A stretch of DNA of 57,754 nt from Rhodoferax sp. (lineage in GTDB: Bacteria > Pseudomonadota > Gammaproteobacteria > Burkholderiales > Burkholderiaceae_C): NCBI RefSeq assembly GCF_025354435.1, contig NZ_JANXMU010000051.1, positions 1 through 57,754 on the forward strand. The letters are read 5' to 3'. Below, piece after piece: positions 51,647-57,754 of this stretch. Numbering within the stretch: position 1 is the stretch's first letter; every line of letters begins with the position of its first letter. The notes under the pieces are model-generated. The model saw only the letters and a list, made by a program, of their open reading frames with translations, was not told where the DNA came from and did not search any database. The position numbers were made by a program, and so were the translations under genes.

Positions 51647-51807
51647 GCGTACAGCTCTGGGGCTGTGTATGCCGTAGGCGGCTATAAAGCCCCAAGTCTT
51701 TTAGGCAGCCCGTGCAGATAGCGTGGGCGTAAATGGCTACGTTTTTTGTAGTTTTTATGCAGAAGGATGGGCCCTTGGGTGGGTGTACTTAAAGTTACAT
51801 CCGCAGT

Positions 51808-54800
51808 ATGGTGGAGCCCCGCGTGGTGATACCAGGCCGCGCCACTCCAGCCCACTGCATGCCCATCGACCCACCGCCTTCCGCGGACCTCCGGCCTCGC
51901 ACGGTGGCCACGCCTTCTGTGATACAGGCCTTTGAGGTCCAGCTGCGCCTGCTCAACCGCTGGACTGGCATTTGCGCCTGCCTGTGGCTGGTGCTGGTGT
52001 TTACCGTGGCGCAGTGGCTGTCGGGCCGCATCGTGGACGCGCAGATTGCCGACAACGTGGCGGTGGCCCAGAGCGATGCCTTCAGCACGGCCCGCATCAT
52101 CGACCGCAAGTTTTCCGAGGTGGCCACGGTGGCCGCGCTGCTGGCCCAGCAGACCGCGGTACAGGAGTTGCTGGGCGAGGCCAACCCGCAGGCGGCGCGC
52201 CTGCTGGGCATGTCCGAGGCCGACCGGCAGGCCAAGCTGGCCGGCGACCCGTATGTGCGCTTTCTGGGCGATAGCCTGGAGCAGACCCGCCAGCGGCAGG
52301 AGTACAGCCATGTGTTTGTTGTCAACGTGGCGGGCCTGGTGGTGGCCACCAGCGACTGGCGGCAGCCCGGCAGCCTGCTCGGCCAAACCTACCTGGCCCG
52401 CAGCGACTTCAACGATGCCATGGCGCATGGTGTGGGCGAGCTGTTCACCGTCGGCCAGGGCCTGAGCAGCTATGCCAACCAGCCGGGATTTTTTTATGCG
52501 CTGCGGGCCGACCGCGACGAAGTACCCCAGGGCGTGGTGGTCATCAAGCACGATGCCAGCGCGCTGGCCTCCTTGTTGTCAGGCCACCAGATTGCCCTGG
52601 TGGTGGACCGCGCGGGCACCGTGGTCAGCGCCTCGCGCAGCGACTTCATGCTGCGCCACGTTGGCCCGCTGGCACCGGTGCCGCCTGCCACGGCGCAAAT
52701 GGCCCGGATCCCGGTGCTGCGCCCGGCCCACCTGCTGCATCCCAGCCATTGGGAGGTGGACGGCAACCCCTACTTGGTTAACCGCGTGCCGCTGGCCGAG
52801 CCCGGCTACCAGATGCTGGCCCTGGACCCACTGGATGCGGTGGAGCCCATGGTGCGCTGGCACTACTCGCTGGCGGCCCTGGTGGCCGCCCTGGGGTTGG
52901 GCCTGATCTTGCTGCTCAGCCGCATTGCCAGCCAAGTGATGCGCCATCGCCACACCGGCCTGCGCTTGGCGGCCGAGCATGCGGCCACCCTGCAGGCCAT
53001 GCTCGACAGCATCCCGACCCCGGTGTTCTACAAAGACACCGAAACCCGCTTTCTGGGCTGCAACCAGGCCTACGAACATGCGTTTGGCCTGTCGGCCCAG
53101 GCCCTGCTGGGCACCACGGTGATCGAGCTGGAATTCATCCCGCTGCCGCGGCGCCAGGTGATCCAGAGCGAGCAGCTCACCATCATCGCCACCAACTCTG
53201 CGATACGCCGGGAAGAGACTTTTCTGTTTGCCGACGGCAAGCCGCACACCACCCTGTACTCCATCAACCCCTTCCACCACCCCGATGGCCGGGTGGCCGG
53301 GCTGGTGGGCGTGCTGGTGGACGTGAGCGAACTCACCCAGGTGCAGGCCGAGCTGCGCCAGGCCAAGGAAGTTGCCGAAGAGGCCACCCAGGCCAAGTCC
53401 ATGTTCCTGGCCAATATGAGCCACGAGATCCGCACCCCGATGAACGCCGTCATCGGCCTGTCGCACCTGGCGCTGAGGACGCAGTTGAACACCACCCAGC
53501 GCGACTACATCGGCAAGATCCACCGCGCGGGCGTGGCGCTGCTGGGCATCATCAACGACATACTGGATTTTTCTAAACTTGAGGCCGACAAGCTTGAGGT
53601 GGAGCAGGTGCCGTTCCGGCTTGACGAGGTGCTCAACCACAGCTCCACGTTGCTGGCCGAGCGCATGGCCGACAAAGGCCTGGCCCTGGTGTTCGACGTG
53701 GCCTCTGAAGTCGCTCCGGCCCTGGTGGGTGATCCGTTGCGTCTGGGCCAGATACTGACCAACCTGCTCAGCAACGCCGCCAAGTTCACCGACAAAGGCC
53801 TGGTCACTGTGGCCGTGCACACCGTGGACAAGGCCCCCGAGCGGGTGCAACTGCGCTTTGACGTGCGCGACACCGGCATCGGTATGACCGCCGCGCAGAC
53901 GGCCAAACTGTTCCAGGCCTTCAGCCAGGCCGACGGCTCGGTGACCCGCAAATACGGTGGCACCGGCCTGGGCCTGGCCATCACCCGCGGCCTGGTGGAA
54001 CGCATGGGCGGCGACATTAGCGTGCACAGCGAGCCCGGCGTGGGCAGCTGCTTTAGCTTCCACATCTGGTTCGGCCTGGCCGACCCGGCCACGCTGCCCG
54101 CCACGGTGGATCCGGCCCAGGCCCGGCTGGACGGCTTACGCCTGCTGCTGGCCGAAGACAACGACATCAACCAGCAAATTGCGGTGGAGCTACTGCAGGC
54201 CGCCGGGGCCGAGGTGGTGGTGGCCGACAACGGCCGCATCGCACTCGACCTGCTGGCCGCCGCTGCGCCCGACCATTTCCACGCCGTGCTGATGGATCTG
54301 CAAATGCCAGAAGTGGGCGGGCTGGAAGCCACCCAGCAGATCCGCGCCAACCCCCGTTATGCCGACCTGCCCGTCATCGCCATGACCGCCCACGCTCTGC
54401 GCGAAGAGCGCGAGCGCTGCCTGGCGGTGGGCATGGTGGAGCACCTCACCAAGCCACTGGACCCGCCCACGCTGTTGCAGACCGTGCTGCGCTGGGCCAG
54501 GCCTGCCAGCGCAGGGGCCAGCACTGCCCCGCGCCCGGCAGCCGCCCCCGCCGCCGTGCCGACCTGGTCTGCCATGCCCGGCCTGGACACCGCCGCTGGC
54601 ATGCGCCGCGTGGCGGGCAATGAAAAGCTCTATCTGCGGCTGCTGCAGCAGTTTGTGCAACACCACGCCAATGCCCCCCAGCGTGCCCAGGAGGCACTGG
54701 CCCAGGGCGACATGGCCACCCTGCAGCGCGTAGTGCACACCGCCAAGGGCGTGGCGGGCAACATTGGCCTGACCGACCTGGCTGCCGCCGCGCTAGCGCT

Positions 54801-55158
54801 GGAAGAGGCGCTGCACCAGGGCGGTGATGTGGCTACCGCCATGGCCCGCCTGCAGACCGAAAACACCCGCGGTCTGGCCGCCCTGCGCAGCTTGCTGGTC
54901 GAGCGCGTGGCCGAGCCGGCGGTGGAAGAGGCCGTACCTGCCGTCGCCAGCGCCGATGCCCGTGCCCTGGGCCAGCAACTGCTGCGCCTGCTGGCCGACA
55001 GCGACGGCGATGCCGTCGAACTGGTGCTGGAGCACGCCGCCAGCCTGCGCAGCCTGTTCGCCCCCGGCAGCTACCCGGCCTTCCAGACGGCCGTCACCGG
55101 CTTTGACTTCGAGCTCGCCGCCGACCAGCTACAGGCGGCGCTGGCGCGAGGGGCCTGA
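51808..55158 (+). CDS. Hybrid sensor histidine kinase with REC and HPt domains
   Basis: The 1116-residue protein has a membrane segment at about 54-72, a large extracytoplasmic sensor region to about 350, a second membrane segment (about 352-372), a PAS domain (about 389-515), a coiled linker, then HisKA with NMSHEIRTPMNA (His539), an HATPase domain (GLTNLLSNAAKF-type LTNLLSNAAKF, DTGIGM, GGTGLGLAI), a receiver domain (LLLAEDNDIN; Asp830 in VLMDLQMPEVGG) and a C-terminal HPt domain (His977 in VVHTAKGVAGN). This is a BarA/EvgS-type phosphorelay kinase. No cognate regulator lies nearby. The true start could be the ATG at 51859, as neither has a good ribosome site. Confidence 0.92.
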   Translation: MVEPRVVIPGRATPAHCMPIDPPPSADLRPRTVATPSVIQAFEVQLRLLNRWTGICACLWLVLVFTVAQWLSGRIVDAQIADNVAVAQSDAFSTARIIDRKFSEVATVAALLAQQTAVQELLGEANPQAARLLGMSEADRQAKLAGDPYVRFLGDSLEQTRQRQEYSHVFVVNVAGLVVATSDWRQPGSLLGQTYLARSDFNDAMAHGVGELFTVGQGLSSYANQPGFFYALRADRDEVPQGVVVIKHDASALASLLSGHQIALVVDRAGTVVSASRSDFMLRHVGPLAPVPPATAQMARIPVLRPAHLLHPSHWEVDGNPYLVNRVPLAEPGYQMLALDPLDAVEPMVRWHYSLAALVAALGLGLILLLSRIASQVMRHRHTGLRLAAEHAATLQAMLDSIPTPVFYKDTETRFLGCNQAYEHAFGLSAQALLGTTVIELEFIPLPRRQVIQSEQLTIIATNSAIRREETFLFADGKPHTTLYSINPFHHPDGRVAGLVGVLVDVSELTQVQAELRQAKEVAEEATQAKSMFLANMSHEIRTPMNAVIGLSHLALRTQLNTTQRDYIGKIHRAGVALLGIINDILDFSKLEADKLEVEQVPFRLDEVLNHSSTLLAERMADKGLALVFDVASEVAPALVGDPLRLGQILTNLLSNAAKFTDKGLVTVAVHTVDKAPERVQLRFDVRDTGIGMTAAQTAKLFQAFSQADGSVTRKYGGTGLGLAITRGLVERMGGDISVHSEPGVGSCFSFHIWFGLADPATLPATVDPAQARLDGLRLLLAEDNDINQQIAVELLQAAGAEVVVADNGRIALDLLAAAAPDHFHAVLMDLQMPEVGGLEATQQIRANPRYADLPVIAMTAHALREERERCLAVGMVEHLTKPLDPPTLLQTVLRWARPASAGASTAPRPAAAPAAVPTWSAMPGLDTAAGMRRVAGNEKLYLRLLQQFVQHHANAPQRAQEALAQGDMATLQRVVHTAKGVAGNIGLTDLAAAALALEEALHQGGDVATAMARLQTENTRGLAALRSLLVERVAEPAVEEAVPAVASADARALGQQLLRLLADSDGDAVELVLEHAASLRSLFAPGSYPAFQTAVTGFDFELAADQLQAALARGA

Positions 55159-55164
55159 GACCAT

Positions 55165-55215
55165 ACTTTTTATAGCTTCTCATGCTGATCCAATCAGCAC
55201 AGGATGCCGATTTGG
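55165..55215. repeat. Intergenic repeat family A variant
   Basis: TTTTTATAGCTTCTCATGCTGATCCAATCAGCA, related to the variant near 27604-27655 (TGCTGAT / ATCAGCA arms), after the histidine kinase and before the convergent EamA gene. Confidence 0.4.
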
Positions 55216-55225
55216 TTCATGATTT

Positions 55226-56119
55226 TTACGGTGTAACCACCAGCTCTTTGGTGCGCTCCTGCCGCACCACCCACAGCCCGAAAGCGATCACGATGGCCCC
55301 GCCCAGCAGGGTGCTGTGGTCGGGCGCGGTGTGCCACAACACGCCGTCCAGCGCCATGCCCCAGGCCAGCGCGGTGTACTCGAACGGCGCCACCACGGCC
55401 GCCTGCCCGTAGCGGAACGCCTGGGTGATGGCCAGCTGCCCGGCAAAGCCGCTCACGGCAATCACCGCCAGCACCGGCGCGTCGGTGGGCAGCACCGCCA
55501 CCCAGTGCGGCCAGGCCAGCACCCCGGCCCCCAGCGCCAGTCCGCTGGTGCCCCAGAACACCAGGGCTGCGCTGGAGTCGGTGCGGCTCAGCACCCGCCC
55601 GGTCACGGCCGATACCGCGTAGCACACGGCCGAGCCCAGTACCGCCAGCGCGCCCAGCGACAAAAAGGCCTCCTGGTCGGGCCGCAGCGCCACCACCACG
55701 CCACACAGCCCGCCCGCCAGCGCCCACCAGTGGCGGGGCCGCACGCGTTCCTTCAGCACCGGAATCGACAGCACCGTGATCAGCAGCGGGGCGATAAAAA
55801 AGATGGTGTAGGCCTCGGCCAGCCCCAGCGTGCGCAGCGCCGTCACAAACAGCGACAGCATGGTCACCCCAATGACCATGCGCAGCAAATGCAGTGGCCA
55901 ACGCACCTTCCACAGGCTGGGCACCTCCTTGCGCCACAGCACGTACAAGGCCACCAGCGGCAGCGCCACCAGCCCGCGCATCGAGGCCACCTGCAGAGGC
56001 GGGTAGTGGTGGCTCAGGGTTTTCAGGGCGGCATCCATCATCGAGAAGGAACCCACGGCAATCACCATGGCCAGGATGCCGCGCAAATTGGCGGCGGAAA
56101 CAGAAGCAGGGGTTGGCAA
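55226..56119 (-). CDS. EamA-family (DMT) transporter
   Basis: A 297-residue inner-membrane protein made of two EamA repeats and about ten spans: N-terminal NLRGILAMVIAVGSFSMMDAALKTLSHHYPPLQVASMRGLVALP and the second repeat AVLGSAVCYAVSAVTGRVLSRTDSSAALVFWGTSGLALGAG, with the C-terminal LLGGAIVIAFGLWVV. These proteins export or import metabolites; the substrate is unknown. A long minus-strand ORF in another frame is a shadow. Confidence 0.9.
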   Translation of the reverse strand: MPTPASVSAANLRGILAMVIAVGSFSMMDAALKTLSHHYPPLQVASMRGLVALPLVALYVLWRKEVPSLWKVRWPLHLLRMVIGVTMLSLFVTALRTLGLAEAYTIFFIAPLLITVLSIPVLKERVRPRHWWALAGGLCGVVVALRPDQEAFLSLGALAVLGSAVCYAVSAVTGRVLSRTDSSAALVFWGTSGLALGAGVLAWPHWVAVLPTDAPVLAVIAVSGFAGQLAITQAFRYGQAAVVAPFEYTALAWGMALDGVLWHTAPDHSTLLGGAIVIAFGLWVVRQERTKELVVTP

Positions 56120-56195
56120 GCGAGAGACTCCAGGGACGCAAGGCGTGGTTTATAACGGTCTTCCTTTATATCGCTAACCCATTACTGGATTACCC

Positions 56196-56621
56196 ATGCC
56201 CATCTGGAAGCAGCCCTTCAGCGTCGAAATCTGTACCGCGGGTGCCATCGGCACCGCCATCGCCCACCTGGGCATCGAGTTTCTGGAGGTGGGCGACGAC
56301 TTCGTGCGTGCCCGCGTGCCGGTGGACCACCGCACCCGCCAGCCCTATGGCCTGTTGCACGGCGGGGTCAGCGTGGTGCTGGCCGAAACGCTAGGCTCTA
56401 TCGGTGCCATGTATGCCGCCCCCGAGGGCCACCGCGCCGTGGGCCTGGACATCAACGCCAACCACCTGCGCGGCGCCACCAGCGGCTGGGTCACCGGCAC
56501 CGCCCGCCCCATCCACATCGGCCGCACCACCCAGGTCTGGGCCATCGAGCTGGTGGACGATGCAGGCAACCTGACCTGCGTGTCGCGCATCACGGTAGCG
56601 ATACTGGCACCGAGGGTTTAA
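56196..56621 (+). CDS. Hotdog-fold acyl-CoA thioesterase (YdiI/EntH-like)
   Basis: The 141-residue protein has the hotdog thioesterase motif RQPYGLLHGGVSVVLAETLGSIGAM with the catalytic Glu of the PaaI/YdiI group, and GLDINANHLRGATSG. It hydrolyses an acyl-CoA; the exact substrate (DHNA-CoA, benzoyl-CoA or other) is not known. It is divergent from EamA and is followed by a family A repeat. Confidence 0.9.
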   Translation: MPIWKQPFSVEICTAGAIGTAIAHLGIEFLEVGDDFVRARVPVDHRTRQPYGLLHGGVSVVLAETLGSIGAMYAAPEGHRAVGLDINANHLRGATSGWVTGTARPIHIGRTTQVWAIELVDDAGNLTCVSRITVAILAPRV

Positions 56622-56672
56622 GATAAAAAGTGGCTCTAGCACAGGTTGTATAAGCGCTAGCAGCTATGGTAT
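56622..56672. repeat. Intergenic repeat family A copy
   Basis: ATAAAAAGTGGCTCTAGCACAGGTTG then TATAAGCGCTAGCAGCTATGGTATCAG, a nearly full copy between two plus-strand genes. Confidence 0.6.
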
Positions 56673-56826
56673 CAGGAGCAAAAAAGGCAAGATACTCAGG
56701 CGGTTGGCGCGGGCATGGTGGCTATGCCATAGCGTCAAGTGCAACTGTATGGTGCAGCCTGCGCGTCTGGTGCTCGGCGCAAGCCTTGCGCATACTCTTG
56801 GCTATCCCATCCCAAAAAGGCACCCC

Positions 56827-57537
56827 ATGCAAGAACCATCACCCTCCACCCCGTCCATTCTTCTCGTCGGCGCCTCGCGTGGCCTGGGCTACGCCATGGC
56901 CCAGGAGTTCCTGCAGCGCGGATGGAGTGTGGTGGGCACTGTGCGCGCAGGCGCACGCACCCTGCTGCACGACCTGGCAGACGCAAGCCAAGGCCGACTG
57001 GCGGTCGAAGTGGTGGATATCACCGAGGCCCGGCAGCTGGTGGATTTGCGCACCCGACTGTCCTCCCGCCGCTTCGATATTCTGTTTGTCAACGCGGGTA
57101 CCGCGAACCGCAACCAGGACGAGACGATCGCCGAGGTGTCTACCGAAGAGTTCGTGCATGTGATGGTCACCAACGCGCTCAGTCCCATGCGGGCCATTGA
57201 AACGCTGCAAGAGCTGGTCACCGAGAAAGGACTGATCGGCATCATGTCCTCCGGCCAAGGCAGCGTCAGTAACAACGTCCACGGTGGCCACGAAGTCTAC
57301 CGAGGCACCAAAGCCGCGCTGAATACCTACATGCGAAGCTACGCTGCCCGCCAAGCCAAGAGTGGGCGCGCGCTGTTGCTGTTGGCCCCAGGCTGGATTC
57401 GCACCGGGCTGGGAGGGCCGGACGCGCCCCTCACTACCGAGCGAGCCATCCCCGATATTGTGGGTGCCGTCATCGCCCAGCAAGGCAAGCCGGGTCTGCA
57501 GTACCTCGACCGCATGGGGAAGACCGTGCCCTGGTGA
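56827..57537 (+). CDS. Short-chain dehydrogenase (SDR)
   Basis: A 236-residue SDR with the cofactor loop LLVGASRGLGYAMAQEFL, VVDITEARQL, DILFVNAGTAN, GIMSSGQGSV, and the YxxxK pair in EVYRGTKAALN. All catalytic elements are kept, unlike the decayed SDR near 2.4 kb. NADP preference is suggested by the Arg in ASRGLG. The substrate is unknown. I chose the ATG at 56827, the start that puts the loop near residue 15. Confidence 0.9.
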   Translation: MQEPSPSTPSILLVGASRGLGYAMAQEFLQRGWSVVGTVRAGARTLLHDLADASQGRLAVEVVDITEARQLVDLRTRLSSRRFDILFVNAGTANRNQDETIAEVSTEEFVHVMVTNALSPMRAIETLQELVTEKGLIGIMSSGQGSVSNNVHGGHEVYRGTKAALNTYMRSYAARQAKSGRALLLLAPGWIRTGLGGPDAPLTTERAIPDIVGAVIAQQGKPGLQYLDRMGKTVPW

Positions 57538-57754
57538 GGCCACCAATCTCTCAATCTTTATCCCCCAGGTTGGAACCCGCAACCCTGGCGGCGCGGGTGG
57601 TACGGCTGTGGCCAAGGCTTAAGGCAATGCTGAACAAGGCCATTCAAAATGGCTCTTCCGGGGTACTGATAACAAGAATGCGCCGAATCCGGCCAAAACG
57701 AGTCGTTTTCTAACCCCTTGGGGCTAGGTTCGCGGGCCTTTGGGCCCACTTTGC
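57538..57754. other. Unannotated right end
   Basis: The last 217 bases contain no ORF I can support. They hold GCGGGCCTTTGGGCCC, a small GC palindrome, at the very end. Any gene here is cut off by the window edge. Confidence 0.5.

Noticed and set aside
1-57754. tRNA, rRNA, CRISPR arrays, insertion sequences or prophage
   Set aside because: I looked for TpsiC-type motifs, regularly spaced direct repeats, transposase motifs and phage genes and found none I could support; short palindromes proved to be intergenic repeats.

Overview
The window is high-GC proteobacterial DNA. The chromosomal order mnmG-rsmG-(LysE exporter)-parA-parB, the Burkholderiales-type porin, the Tat-dependent polyamine-type binding protein and two families of short intergenic repeats point to a betaproteobacterium of the order Burkholderiales, probably Comamonadaceae (Rhodoferax/Polaromonas-like). 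This placement rests on gene content and sequence style, not on a search. I saw no rRNA, tRNA, insertion sequence or CRISPR array.

Layout. 1-4.4 kb: a cysteine-free glutaredoxin-like gene, a periplasmic Spy/LTXXQ-type gene, rdgC, and two adjacent decayed genes (a short-chain dehydrogenase and an AraC-family regulator). 4.4-14.9 kb: one tightly coupled minus-strand operon (porin, binding protein, two permeases, ATPase, GH63 glycoside hydrolase, AGE-family isomerase, glycerate 2-kinase) with a divergent LacI regulator. Together these form a complete predicted route for mannosylglycerate (or glucosylglycerate): outer-membrane entry, ABC import, hydrolysis to sugar plus glycerate, mannose to fructose, glycerate to 2-phosphoglycerate. 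15.0-23.3 kb: a second minus-strand catabolic cluster (cyclic imidase/HpPgdA-type deacetylase, a small CxxC protein, a CobW-type GTPase, a four-gene ABC importer, a GntR regulator, an Asp/Glu/hydantoin-type racemase), plausibly for a cyclic imide or hydantoin.

23.5-25.0 kb: a DsbA-family gene followed by 867 bp without genes. This stretch holds DnaA boxes, a run of four DnaA-trio triplets and AT-rich DNA. Genes to its left run mostly leftward and the large conserved genes to its right run mostly rightward, so it is a candidate replication origin even though dnaA is not next to it. 25-36.6 kb: a maltoporin-like gene, a SHOCT protein, a YkgJ protein, an FMN reductase, a YjjJ/HipA-like protein whose two catalytic aspartates are replaced, an AraC regulator divergent from a ThuA-Gfo/Idh/MocA pair, an alcohol dehydrogenase, a CorA/ZntB transporter, DUF808 and two small conserved genes.

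36.8-43.1 kb: mnmG, rsmG, a LysE exporter, parA, a small hydrolase, parB and a membrane-anchored methyltransferase, with three ParB-binding parS sites embedded in mnmG and rsmG and a fourth near-match by the CorA gene. 43.2-57.5 kb: a CsgG-like lipoprotein gene with an in-frame stop, a Sel1-repeat protein, a glycosyltransferase, an exported hydrolase-like protein, an FAD-linked oxidase, a cobalamin adenosyltransferase, a LysR regulator divergent from an omega-amino-acid aminotransferase, a large hybrid histidine kinase, an EamA permease, a hotdog thioesterase and a short-chain dehydrogenase. Many intergenic gaps carry copies of a roughly 45-60 bp imperfect palindrome.
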